Origin: Patescibacteria group bacterium
GTDB taxonomy: Bacteria; Patescibacteriota; Patescibacteriia; Patescibacteriales; BM507
Direction: 5' to 3'
Length of the DNA: 34,579 nt
Assembly: GCA_027858235.1 (NCBI GenBank)
Contig: JAQIDC010000046.1
Location: 1 to 34,579, forward strand
The translations under genes and the position numbers were made by a program. Below the pieces are notes generated by a model. That model did no database searches. It saw only the letters and a program-made list of their open reading frames with translations, and had not been told where the DNA came from. Every line of letters begins with the position of its first letter. The first letter of the stretch is position 1. This document shows positions 1 through 6,406 of the stretch, piece by piece.

Positions 1-81
1 TAAAACATCAAAATATTGCCAATATTTCTTACGCCACCTGTATTTTTTTCTAAAATACTTAAAGAATCTTCGAATAACCAT
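1..81 (-). CDS. Possible 5' end of a divergent gene, cut by the window edge
   Basis: The minus strand is open from an ATG at 79-81 to the window edge (27 codons), and the same frame is open upstream to about position 160. The peptide starts MVIRRFFKYF and is strongly basic and aromatic. A GTG at 94-96 is another possible start. It would be divergent from the phosphorylase gene, with promoters sharing the AT-rich segment around 130-180. Too little is visible to name a family, and chance openness in AT-rich DNA is a real alternative. Confidence 0.25.
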   Translation of the reverse strand, partial: MVIRRFFKYFRKKYRWRKKYWQYFDVL

Positions 82-136
82 CTTGGCACCAATCACATTA
101 TGTATTGTATCCTCTATGACTTTACTGTTTTTTTGC

Positions 137-166
137 TTGTCATAAATATTAAAAATATGTTATAAT
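137..166 (+). promoter_or_regulatory. Promoter of the alpha-glucan phosphorylase gene
   Basis: A TTGTCA -35 box (137-142) lies 18 bases before TATAAT (161-166), which is preceded by the extended -10 dinucleotide TG (158-159). The expected start of transcription near 173 gives a leader of about 20 bases before the ATG at 194. The same TGTTATAAT motif recurs before several other genes in the window. Confidence 0.6.
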
Positions 167-193
167 AAATTATATAAAACATATTAAATATAG

Positions 194-1834
194 ATGAAAA
201 AAGAAACAAAAAAAGTCGCTTATTTCTCAATGGAATTTGCTTTTGACGATAGTTTAAAAAACTATGCAGGCGGGCTTGGAGTCCTTGCAGCAGACATGAT
301 GCTGTCAGCCGCTGATCTTGAGTACAATATGGTTGGCATTTCCCTTATATATCATCTTGACGATAATCCTCAAAAGGCATTCTCGCCAAACAAGATGATG
401 AAAAAGCTGAAAGAGACTGTAAGGATAGAGATTGAGGACAGAGAGGTGGAAATTGTTATTTGGCAAATGGACATAAAGGGGAGATCTGGTCACATTGTTC
501 CGGTTTATTTTTTGAGTACATACTCTGAAAACAATGAATCTTGGGATAGAGACATTACAAAAAATCTTTACCCGTCTGATGGCTATATAAGACTTTGCCA
601 AGAATTGATACTTGGAGTTGGTGGAACAAGAGTTTTAAAAAAACTTGGGATAGATGTTTCTTGTTTTCATTTAAATGAAGGTCATGCTGCGATGAGTGCT
701 TTAGAAAATCTAAAAGAACACAACCATGACTTGGAAACGGTAAAAAAGATGACTACTTTCACAACCCATACTCCAATTTCTGCTGGACATGATTATTTTG
801 ATTATGATCTTGTTTATAGAACCATTGGAAAACATTTACCAATAAATATTAAAGAACTTTCATTGGATGATAGACTTGGTATGACTGAATTGGCTTTAAA
901 TTGTAGCAAAAAAGTGAATTCGGTGTCATTGGTTCATGAAGAAGTGTGTGAAGAAATGTTTCCTGAATATGACTTTGAAAATGTTACAAATGGTATTTAT
1001 CATCCTCGTTGGATTGGTAAACACATGGCATATTTATTTGATAATAATATTAAGGGATGGAGACATGATCCTGAAAGATTAAAATCTGTTATTTCCAATA
1101 TTTCCGATTTGAAATTGCTCGCTGCCAGAAAGAAAGAAAAAATTGATTTGATAAAATGGCTTAATTCAAATAAAATGTTTTCCGTTCTTAAGGATGTTGA
1201 AGATGATGACTTGCTGTCTTCAAAAGTTTTAACTATTGGATTTGCCAGGAGAATGGTTCCGTATAAAAGAGCAGACCTTATTTTTAGAAATATTGAAAGA
1301 TTAAGAAACATTGGTTATAAAAAAATTCAACTCGTTTTTTCTGGAAATAAATACGATGGAGATCATTATAGTAATGACCTCGTAAATAGAATAACCGAAT
1401 ACGCCTATCAACTTAGGGGTCAAATAAAAATTGTATTTATCCCTACTTATAATTTGGAAATAGCCAAGAAGTTAGTGGCAGGTTGTGATATATGGCTGAA
1501 TACTCCAATTCCAAGATACGAAGCTAGTGGAACGAGTGGAATGAAAGCGGCTCTAAACGGGGTCTTAAATTTGTCAGTTACAGATGGTTGGTGGTCTGAA
1601 GCATATCGAACCGATGTTAAAAGTGGTTGGGGATTTGGCGAGTTTTTAGAAGCTCCAAACAGGGATGATTCAGACTTTGAACAGCTAATGAGAAATATAG
1701 AAGATGCTATTGATTGCTTCTACAATAGGAAAGAAGAGTGGGTCGTAAAGGTAAAACATTCAATTGCCCTTGTCTCATTTTTTAATACCCATAGAGCGAA
1801 TAGAGAGTATATGAGTAAGATTTGGAAGGGGTAA
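194..1834 (+). CDS. glgP: Alpha-glucan phosphorylase (short form, GT35)
   Basis: Releases glucose 1-phosphate from glycogen or maltodextrin with inorganic phosphate and pyridoxal phosphate, in the cytoplasm. The N terminus (VAYFSMEFAFDD.. YAGGLGVLAAD) is typical of the family. The cofactor-binding segment EASGTSGMKAALNG is present, with the presumed Schiff-base lysine at residue 451, followed by DGWWSEAY. At 546 residues it matches the short archaeal/Thermotoga-type phosphorylases, not the 800-residue E. coli or muscle enzymes. The ATG at 194 follows a good extended -10 promoter and has no clear ribosome binding site. A GH13 alpha-glucosidase at 10.2 kb could work in the same alpha-glucan pathway. 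Family assignment is confident; the preferred substrate (glycogen or shorter dextrins) is not determined. Confidence 0.93.
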   Translation: MKKETKKVAYFSMEFAFDDSLKNYAGGLGVLAADMMLSAADLEYNMVGISLIYHLDDNPQKAFSPNKMMKKLKETVRIEIEDREVEIVIWQMDIKGRSGHIVPVYFLSTYSENNESWDRDITKNLYPSDGYIRLCQELILGVGGTRVLKKLGIDVSCFHLNEGHAAMSALENLKEHNHDLETVKKMTTFTTHTPISAGHDYFDYDLVYRTIGKHLPINIKELSLDDRLGMTELALNCSKKVNSVSLVHEEVCEEMFPEYDFENVTNGIYHPRWIGKHMAYLFDNNIKGWRHDPERLKSVISNISDLKLLAARKKEKIDLIKWLNSNKMFSVLKDVEDDDLLSSKVLTIGFARRMVPYKRADLIFRNIERLRNIGYKKIQLVFSGNKYDGDHYSNDLVNRITEYAYQLRGQIKIVFIPTYNLEIAKKLVAGCDIWLNTPIPRYEASGTSGMKAALNGVLNLSVTDGWWSEAYRTDVKSGWGFGEFLEAPNRDDSDFEQLMRNIEDAIDCFYNRKEEWVVKVKHSIALVSFFNTHRANREYMSKIWKG

Positions 1835-2145
1835 GGGTAATTTCGAATGATGAATTTCGAATTTTGAATAAATATTTAACTTCCAAAAGATTTAAGTTAA
1901 AAGATCAGAGTATTAGATCAGCATTTTATGTTTCTACTTACTCAGTTTTAATTTCTTTAATATTAAAAAATTCTGCTCTTGCTCTACTAGGAATTATTTT
2001 TACAATTCAAATTATAAAGTATTTCTATAAAATTGACCTTAAAAAAGCTGCAAAGTTTTATGGAATTTATCTTCTTTTAATATTTGCGACAGTATTTGTT
2101 ATTGCTTTATTTTTGGGATTGTTTAGTGTTCTTTTTTTGAAATAA
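1822..2145 (+). CDS. Small membrane protein of unknown function
   Basis: A 107-residue reading frame that overlaps the end of the phosphorylase gene by 13 bases from a TTG codon. A start at a later in-frame TTG near 1864 is also possible; there is no in-frame ATG near the beginning. A basic N-terminal part (residues 1-30) is followed by three hydrophobic stretches (about residues 33-48, 50-66 and 80-105), so it is probably a membrane protein. The overlap suggests co-transcription with the phosphorylase gene. I do not recognise a family. The TTG start makes the exact N terminus uncertain. Confidence 0.5.
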   Translation: MEGVRVISNDEFRILNKYLTSKRFKLKDQSIRSAFYVSTYSVLISLILKNSALALLGIIFTIQIIKYFYKIDLKKAAKFYGIYLLLIFATVFVIALFLGLFSVLFLK

Positions 2146-2286
2146 TTTTTGAGGATACTATTTTACTTAGAGTATTTGATAATATTAGGAATTAAACTTG
2201 GAATTAGCTATTGCTCAAAAAAGGGCTTGAAATATTTTTCTTTTTGTGATAAATTAGTTTTAGAATAAATTTGTATAGTTTTACTT

Positions 2287-2313
2287 AAAACACTACTCGA
2301 GTGTGTTTTTTTT
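2287..2313 (+). terminator. Probable intrinsic terminator
   Basis: A short imperfect hairpin (ACACT / AGTGT around an ACTCG loop, flanked by A and T tracts) ends in eight T residues. It closes the phosphorylase/membrane-protein unit. Between 2146 and 2286 I see no gene. Confidence 0.55.
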
Positions 2314-2325
2314 AGCTCAATATAG

Positions 2326-2430
2326 TGGTTTATTAAATTGGGTTCCTTCTACGCCAAGGACCTGGAAGACAAACTTGTAACTATTAGGAAAGTTTTTAAA
2401 AAAATAATAAGAGATGTTAATGACAAATAG
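2326..2430 (+). pseudogene. Possible remnant of a GIY-YIG-type gene
   Basis: A 34-codon open stretch after a TAG reads WFIKLGSFYAKDLEDKLVTI and ends RDVNDK-stop. Its end resembles the last codons of the complete GIY-YIG gene (LSNVNNK-stop), and both stop codons fall at the same place in a 66-bp direct repeat. The segment GSFYAKDLEDKL loosely recalls the FYxGxTxDLxxRL core of the family. There is no start codon and most of the domain is absent. Chance is possible. Confidence 0.2.
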
Positions 2431-2479
2431 TTAATTTGAAAAGTTAACTATTAAATTGTTAATATTCGGGTCGATACTC
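2414..2479 (+). repeat. 66-bp direct repeat, copy 1
   Basis: Matches 2934-2999 at 65 of 66 positions (mismatch at 2422/2942), 520 bases apart. It runs from the last codons of a GIY-YIG frame, through a 9-bp inverted repeat (AATAGTTAA / TTAACTATT), into the first 12 bases of tRNA-Tyr. The copies show that the unit 'GIY-YIG end plus tRNA-Tyr start' was duplicated. Confidence 0.85.
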
Positions 2480-2552
2480 CCGCCTTCTTCGCCAGCTGGC
2501 GAATCCGGACGGGCAGGCAATCGGTCTTTGACCTTTCGGATGTTGATATTAT
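2468..2552 (+). pseudogene. tRNA-Tyr fragment A, interrupted by a GC-rich palindrome
   Basis: The first 12 bases of tRNA-Tyr (GGGTCGATACTC, 2468-2479) match the intact gene and then break into a GC-rich segment. That segment holds the perfect 16-bp palindrome TTCGCCAGCTGGCGAA (2488-2503) followed by TCCGGACGGGCAGGC. The GC content contrasts sharply with the surrounding AT-rich DNA, which suggests an inserted repeat. Nothing of the rest of the tRNA follows, so this copy cannot be functional. Confidence 0.7.
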
Positions 2553-2572
2553 ACAGTTAATTGTTAATATTC

Positions 2573-2693
2573 GGGTCGATACTCAAGCGGTCAACCATCG
2601 CCTTGGCGAGGTAAACGAGGGCAGACTGCCACCGCCGTGGCGGGGTGTCGCTTTTGAGTGAAATGAAAAAAGTTGCGACATAAATCTGCTGGC
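2573..2693 (+). pseudogene. tRNA-Tyr fragment B, two palindromic inserts and no 3' end
   Basis: Matches the intact tRNA-Tyr from G1 through the D arm (2573-2595), then carries a 20-base insert with a CGCC-TT-GGCG hairpin (2596-2615). It resumes as CGAGGGCAGACTG, and a 52-base insert (2629-2680) falls between anticodon bases 34 and 35. It continues TAAATCTGCTGGC (2681-2693), where the match ends two bases before the GIY-YIG start codon. The T arm and 3' acceptor strand are missing. The second insert can form two successive hairpins: CCGCC/GGCGG and TGTCGC/GCGACA. Confidence 0.8.
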
Positions 2694-2695
2694 AT

Positions 2696-2950
2696 ATGTA
2701 TATCGTTTATATCTTGAAAAGTGAAAATTTTAATAGATATTATATTGGACACACAGCTGATTTAAATGAAAGACTTAAAAAACATAATAACGGTCGTGTA
2801 AAATCAACAAAAGCCTATAAACCATGGTTAGTGATTTATACCGAAGAATACGATACGAAACAAGATGCATACAGAAGAGAGATGAAGATCAAGTCATATA
2901 ATAGCGGTGAAGGGTTTAAAGTATTATTAAGTAATGTTAATAACAAATAG
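2696..2950 (+). CDS. GIY-YIG nuclease domain protein
   Basis: An 84-residue stand-alone GIY-YIG domain. It begins MYIVYILKSENF, with YI and YYIG supplying the two signature strands, then DLNERLKKHNNG (conserved Arg region) and the AYRREMKIKSY helix with the expected glutamate. Small proteins of this class resemble the UvrC nuclease domain and the YhbQ group, and some are mobile homing-type nucleases. Here the start codon lies two bases after a truncated tRNA-Tyr copy, and the stop lies 37 bases before the intact tRNA-Tyr. That placement suggests mobility or repair linked to the tRNA array, but this is inference. No ribosome binding site is evident. The domain call is sure; the cellular role is not. 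Confidence 0.85.
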   Translation: MYIVYILKSENFNRYYIGHTADLNERLKKHNNGRVKSTKAYKPWLVIYTEEYDTKQDAYRREMKIKSYNSGEGFKVLLSNVNNK

Positions 2951-2999
2951 TTAATTTGAAAAGTTAACTATTAAATTGTTAATATTCGGGTCGATACTC
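2934..2999 (+). repeat. 66-bp direct repeat, copy 2
   Basis: Partner of 2414-2479. It covers the last GIY-YIG codons, the 27-base AATAGTTAA/TTAACTATT inverted repeat (2946-2972) and the first 12 bases of the intact tRNA-Tyr. Confidence 0.85.
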
Positions 3000-3069
3000 A
3001 AGCGGTCAACGAGGGCAGACTGTAAATCTGCTGGCTCAGCCTTCGAAAGTTCGAATCTTTCTCGGCCCA
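2988..3069 (+). tRNA. tRNA-Tyr (anticodon GTA)
   Basis: An 82-base class II tRNA. The acceptor stem GGGTCGA pairs with TCGGCCC (one G-U), the D arm contains AAGCGGTCAA, the anticodon stem is GCAGA/TCTGC with anticodon GTA at 3022-3024, the variable arm is long, and the T arm is GAAAG-TTCGAAT-CTTTC with discriminator A. No CCA is encoded. This is the only complete tRNA-Tyr in the window; four broken copies (A and B upstream, D and E downstream) derive from it or from a sister gene. Frames antisense to it read 'RERFELSKAEPADL', a well-known spurious translation. Confidence 0.96.
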
Positions 3070-3074
3070 CAAAG

Positions 3075-3099
3075 AAAACTCCACTGACGTGGAGTTTTT
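3075..3099 (+). terminator. Terminator after tRNA-Tyr
   Basis: A perfect 10-bp stem AAAACTCCAC / GTGGAGTTTT with a TGAC loop, followed by TTTTG, begins six bases after the tRNA discriminator base. Confidence 0.85.
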
Positions 3100-3136
3100 G
3101 TTTTGAGAAAAAGTAAAATATGCATATTGCATTTTC

Positions 3137-3237
3137 AACGAGGGCAGACTGCCACCGCCAGCGGGCGGGGTGCCGCCGCGGCGGCATAAATCTGCTGGCT
3201 CAGCCTTCGAAAGTTCGAATCTTTCTCGGCCCACATA
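3137..3237 (+). repeat. tRNA-Tyr fragment D; left copy of a 101-bp perfect direct repeat
   Basis: Contains tRNA-Tyr from the end of the D arm to the discriminator (3137-3233), with a 35-base GC-rich insert (3152-3186) exactly between anticodon bases 34 and 35. The 5' acceptor strand and most of the D arm are absent. I compared it base by base with 9051-9151 and the two are identical over 101 bases, including the insert. The insert folds as two hairpins, CCGCC-AGCG-GGCGG and TGCCGCC-GC-GGCGGCA. It is followed by its own terminator. Confidence 0.9.
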
Positions 3238-3238
3238 T

Positions 3239-3272
3239 AAAATAACTGCAAATTTTAGGCAGTTATTTTTTG
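3239..3272 (+). terminator. Terminator after tRNA-Tyr fragment D
   Basis: Stem AAAATAACTGC / GCAGTTATTTT with a 9-base loop, then a T run. Its sequence differs from the terminator that follows fragment E, so the repeat ends before it. Confidence 0.8.
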
Positions 3273-3300
3273 TTTTACGGAATATGATTTGGAATTAAAT

Positions 3301-3347
3301 AAAAGATATCGATGGTCATTGATATCTTTTTAGTTTAAGAGTATAAT
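3301..3347 (+). promoter_or_regulatory. Promoter and probable ArsR operator of the arsenic/metal operon
   Basis: A 10-bp inverted repeat (AAAAGATATC 3301-3310, GATATCTTTT 3321-3330) overlaps the -35 box TTGATA (3319-3324). TATAAT (3342-3347) lies 17 bases further. An inverted repeat over the -35 box just before an arsR gene is the usual position of an ArsR operator. The -10 box ends nine bases before the ATG, so the message would have almost no leader. The hairpin with a T run could also act as a terminator for upstream transcription. Confidence 0.65.
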
Positions 3348-3356
3348 AAAAAACAT

Positions 3357-3671
3357 ATGGTGGATAAGTGTTGCCTTGATGGCAGTAAAAAACAAAAAGA
3401 ATTGCTTAGTCTTAAAAAGGACTTTGATATACTAAACGATGTTAATCGACTTCGTATTTTGTGCTTGGTTAAAAAACATGACGAGATTTGCGTGTGTGAT
3501 ATTAATGAGTCTTTAGGTCTGTCTCAAAATTTGGTCTCATATCATTTGGGGAAGTTAAAGGACGCCGGTTTTGTCGAGTCAAATAAACAAGGTTCAAGGG
3601 TGCTGTATCGTCAAGGAGTTAAAAAGGCAAAAGAATTTGAGAAAATTATAATCAATTTATTAAATAATTAA
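3357..3671 (+). CDS. arsR: ArsR/SmtB-family metalloregulator
   Basis: A 104-residue winged-helix repressor of the ArsR/SmtB family, which leaves its operator when As(III), Sb(III) or another thiophilic metal binds. The motif ICVCDI (around residues 39-44) is the alpha-3 Cys-x-Cys metal site of the ELCVCDL type. The recognition helix region reads LGLSQNLVSYHLGKLKDAGF. An extra CC pair at residues 5-6 could add ligands. First gene of an operon: the thioredoxin-like gene starts one base after its stop. The inverted repeat over the -35 box upstream suggests autoregulation. With a -10 box only nine bases before the ATG, translation is probably leaderless. Which metal is sensed cannot be read from the sequence. 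Confidence 0.9.
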   Translation: MVDKCCLDGSKKQKELLSLKKDFDILNDVNRLRILCLVKKHDEICVCDINESLGLSQNLVSYHLGKLKDAGFVESNKQGSRVLYRQGVKKAKEFEKIIINLLNN

Positions 3672-3672
3672 T

Positions 3673-3966
3673 ATGAAAATACAAGTTTTAGGTTCTGGTT
3701 GTCCTGCTTGCAAACAGTTGTTTGAAATTACTAAAAAGATGGCAAAAGAATTAAACATTGATACGGAGGTCGAATATATAACTGACGTAAGTAGGATGAT
3801 TGAGATGGGAGTAATGACTAGTCCGGTCCTTGCTATTGACGGCAAACCAGTGTTGATCGGAGGCAATAAAAGAGAGGAGGAAATTAAAGAGGCTATCAGT
3901 GGGACAATAAATAATATTGGAAATAAAAACGGATGTGAGAATTGTTCCTGTGGAGGGGATTGTTAG
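3673..3966 (+). CDS. Small redox-active disulfide protein (MTH895/TM0996 type), Cys-rich tail
   Basis: 97 residues with a thioredoxin-like fold. The N terminus MKIQVLGSGCPACKQL holds the C-P-A-C active site, and TSPVLAIDGKPV supplies the cis-proline segment. The C-terminal tail GCENCSCGGDC adds five cysteines and may bind metal. Members of this family occur beside ArsR-controlled permeases. In ArsEFG-type operons a small thioredoxin-like partner accompanies ArsF, so this could be the ArsE counterpart, which is inference from context. It lies one base after arsR and 23 bases before the permease ATG. A GGAGG run inside its tail lies too close to the next possible TTG start to decide it. Confidence 0.8.
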   Translation: MKIQVLGSGCPACKQLFEITKKMAKELNIDTEVEYITDVSRMIEMGVMTSPVLAIDGKPVLIGGNKREEEIKEAISGTINNIGNKNGCENCSCGGDC

Positions 3967-3989
3967 TCTTAAAATTAAGTTATCTAACT

Positions 3990-4964
3990 ATGGACATTTT
4001 TTACCCTTTAGAATTATTTTCTAAATGGATTACTTATGACATTTTTTCACTGCAAACGGGCCATTTGGCTGGCGCATTGCAGTTTTTTGTTTATGATTCT
4101 TTGAAAATATTTGTTTTAATTATTTTCATTACTCATTTCATGAGTTTGCTAAGATTTTATTTGCCTATTGAGAAATTAAAAGATTTTTTAGCAACACACA
4201 AGTTATTTGGTTTAGACTATTTTTTGGCTACATTATTTGGAGCTCTTACTCCTTTTTGTTCTTGTTCATCTATCCCTTTGTTTATTGGATTTATGGAAGC
4301 ACGAATTCCACTGGGAGTTACTTTTGCATTTTTAATAACATCTCCACTAGTTAATGAAATAGCTATTGGATTGTTTATTGGTATGTTTGGTATGAAAATT
4401 ACCATTATATATGTTACAGCCGGCATTTTAATTGGTATGATTGGTGGATTTGTAATTGGTAAATTAAAAATGGAAAAATATGTAGCTGATTTTGTTTGGA
4501 ATATTAAATCCCAAAAATTAAGTAAAGAAGATGCTAAAAAAATTCCTTGGCTAAAAGTATATAAAATTATCTCCCGTGAAGCCTGGGGAATTAGCAGAAA
4601 AATAATGTTGTATGTTTTAGCGGGGGTGGCTGTCGGTGGGTTAATTCATGGTTATGTTCCGGAAGGATTTTTTGATGTGTATTTGCGGAAGGCTGGTTTT
4701 TGGGGAGTTCCGCTAGCAGTAATATTAGCAGTACCACTGTATTCTAACGCAAGCGGAGTTATCCCAATTATCCAATCATTGGTAGCTAAAGGCGTGCCAA
4801 TTGGAACAGGTTTAGCCTTTATGATGGCTACAGTCGGCCTTTCTTTGCCAGAGGCCATGATACTTAAAAAGGTTTTAAAATGGCAATTACTGGCAACTTT
4901 TTTTGGAATTGTATCAATCGGTATAATTATAATTGGTTATTTGTTTAATTCTTTTATTTTCTAA
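3990..4964 (+). CDS. ArsP/DUF318-type permease (organoarsenical or metal efflux)
   Basis: A 324-residue membrane protein of the PF03773 permease family, which includes the methylarsenite exporter ArsP and the SO_0444-type metal exporters. About eight hydrophobic segments are visible. The hallmark TPFCSCSSIPLFIGF (first third) contains the paired cysteines, and a related VPLYSNASGVIP repeat lies in the second half. I start at ATG 3990; the frame is open further upstream from a TTG at 3942, but that would overlap the preceding gene and add a poorly hydrophobic leader. Third gene of the ars-like operon. The substrate is likely a trivalent or organic arsenical given arsR, ArsF and ArsG neighbours, but a metal cannot be excluded. 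Confidence 0.85.
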   Translation: MDIFYPLELFSKWITYDIFSLQTGHLAGALQFFVYDSLKIFVLIIFITHFMSLLRFYLPIEKLKDFLATHKLFGLDYFLATLFGALTPFCSCSSIPLFIGFMEARIPLGVTFAFLITSPLVNEIAIGLFIGMFGMKITIIYVTAGILIGMIGGFVIGKLKMEKYVADFVWNIKSQKLSKEDAKKIPWLKVYKIISREAWGISRKIMLYVLAGVAVGGLIHGYVPEGFFDVYLRKAGFWGVPLAVILAVPLYSNASGVIPIIQSLVAKGVPIGTGLAFMMATVGLSLPEAMILKKVLKWQLLATFFGIVSIGIIIIGYLFNSFIF

Positions 4965-4995
4965 TTATTAAAAAACATAAAGTTGAAACGTCCTT

Positions 4996-5871
4996 ATGAA
5001 AAATAATATTTTAATCGCCATTATTGTAAATATTTGTATTACAGTTTTTGAGATAGTATTAGGCTTGCTTTCTGGAAGCATGGCCTTGGTGTCTGATGCT
5101 ATACATAACTTTTCTGATGTGGGAGCAATTGCACTTAGTTGGTGGGGTGAAAAAATTTCTCTTCATCCAAGCAATAAACAGAAGACCTATGGCTATAAAA
5201 GAGCTGAAATACTGATAGCATTTATCAATAGCTCTGTTCTCTTAACTGTAATTATTTTTATTCTAATTGAATCAGTCAAAAGATTGCTCAATCCAGTTGA
5301 AGTTGTTGGCTCTACCATATTGATTGTTGCTTTGATTGCCTTGGTCGGTAATAGCATTGCTACATATTTTCTAGAAAAAGATAAACACAAGAACCTTAAC
5401 TTAAAGAGTGCCTGGCTTCATTCCTTGCAAGATGCCTTATTCTCATTGGGGGTAGTGGTAGGAGCGTTGATAATTCATTATACAGGTTGGTTTGTAATTG
5501 ATCCTTTGATATCGATACTCTTAGCGCTTTATATTCTGAAAGAGGTTTTTAATATAATAAAAAAATCAGTTGATGTGTTGATGGAGTCGGTTCCTGCTGA
5601 TGTTGATTCTGATCAGGTGCGTAAAAGTTTAGAAGATATTAAAAATGTAAAAAACATAGCTGATTTACATATTTGGCAGACAGATTCAAATAATAAATTT
5701 TTGAGTGCTCATATTGAAATAGAAAATATTGAAAATGGGGAAAGGAATAAACTACTTCTGAGTATTCAGAATTTGTTAAATGAAAATTATAAAATAAATC
5801 ACACCACAATTCAGTTGGTGTCTATAAATAATTTAGAAAAAAAGATGCTTAATTGCAATCATTGCAACTAG
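4996..5871 (+). CDS. Cation diffusion facilitator (CzcD/ZitB-like metal exporter)
   Basis: 291 residues, six predicted membrane helices and a cytoplasmic C-terminal domain. CDF proteins export Zn, Cd, Co or similar divalent cations in exchange for protons. Helix II holds ALVSDAIHNFSDVGAIALSW with the metal-site HxxxD pattern, helix V holds WLHSLQDALFSLGVVVGA, and the C-terminal domain has the conserved ADLHIWQ. The final residues NCNHCN add a Cys/His tail. Fourth gene of the operon, 31 bases after the permease. Its presence suggests that the operon handles divalent cations as well as arsenic. The cation cannot be predicted with certainty. Confidence 0.92.
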   Translation: MKNNILIAIIVNICITVFEIVLGLLSGSMALVSDAIHNFSDVGAIALSWWGEKISLHPSNKQKTYGYKRAEILIAFINSSVLLTVIIFILIESVKRLLNPVEVVGSTILIVALIALVGNSIATYFLEKDKHKNLNLKSAWLHSLQDALFSLGVVVGALIIHYTGWFVIDPLISILLALYILKEVFNIIKKSVDVLMESVPADVDSDQVRKSLEDIKNVKNIADLHIWQTDSNNKFLSAHIEIENIENGERNKLLLSIQNLLNENYKINHTTIQLVSINNLEKKMLNCNHCN

Positions 5872-5892
5872 AGTATTATAAATAAAATCTTT

Positions 5893-6402
5893 ATGCCCAA
5901 CAAATTAATGTCAATCATTTTACTGCTTTTCTCGGTAGTGACTTTAACTGGCTGTAACAGGCAGATTTCAACTGTTGAGAATGGTGACAAAACTGAACAA
6001 AAACAAGCAGCAGCTACAAGGGATAATTCAGGCACTAGTGAATATCAAGTGTCTAGTGCTGAAATGGTTGCCGAGAAGCTGGAAGTATATTATTTTCATC
6101 GCACTGCTCGTTGTGTGTCTTGTAAAACGATAGGTAGATATACTAAAGAAACAATGGAACAAAAGTATCGCAAGCAAATTGAAGATGGCTTGATTGATTA
6201 TCGTGAGATAAATGTTGAGTTACCAGAGAATAAAGAAATAGCTATTAAATTTAAGGCCTCTGGTTCCTCATTGTTTATTAATAGGATTATTCAAGGCCAA
6301 GACAATATTAAACAGGATGCTAATGTTTGGCGTTTACTTGGTGATGAAGAAAAGTTTAAAAGTTATTTAGAAGCTGTTATTAACTCAAGTCTAGGAATAT
6401 AA
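5893..6402 (+). CDS. ArsF-like thioredoxin-fold lipoprotein
   Basis: 169 residues. It begins with a lipoprotein signal (SIILLLFSVVTLTGC, lipobox LTGC, Cys about residue 21), then a Ser/Thr/Gln-rich linker to residue 65. A thioredoxin-like domain follows, with VYYFHRTARCVSCKTIGRYT carrying a C-x-x-C pair. This matches the family called nitrophenyl compound nitroreductase subunit ArsF in public annotation; ArsEF pairs are reported to reduce nitro-aromatic arsenicals before export by ArsG. Four bases separate it from the ArsG-like permease gene, supporting a functional pair. Assignment rests on the CVSCK region plus context. A general extracytoplasmic disulfide protein is the alternative. Confidence 0.75.
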   Translation: MPNKLMSIILLLFSVVTLTGCNRQISTVENGDKTEQKQAAATRDNSGTSEYQVSSAEMVAEKLEVYYFHRTARCVSCKTIGRYTKETMEQKYRKQIEDGLIDYREINVELPENKEIAIKFKASGSSLFINRIIQGQDNIKQDANVWRLLGDEEKFKSYLEAVINSSLGI

Positions 6403-6406
6403 GAAG

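Noticed and set aside
3152-3186. Group I or archaeal-type intron in tRNA-Tyr
   Set aside because: A 35-base insert is too short for a group I intron. The fragment lacks the tRNA 5' part, and no conserved bulge-helix-bulge is kept in copy B, so splicing to a functional tRNA is not supported.
2951-3234. Two overlapping minus-strand frames encoding RERFELSKAEPADL-type peptides
   Set aside because: They are antisense translations of tRNA-Tyr and its fragment D, a well-known source of false genes. The same applies at 8963-9166.
3942-3989. TTG start of the ArsP-type permease at 3942
   Set aside because: It would overlap the disulfide-protein gene by 25 bases and add a non-membrane leader. ATG 3990 is better placed.
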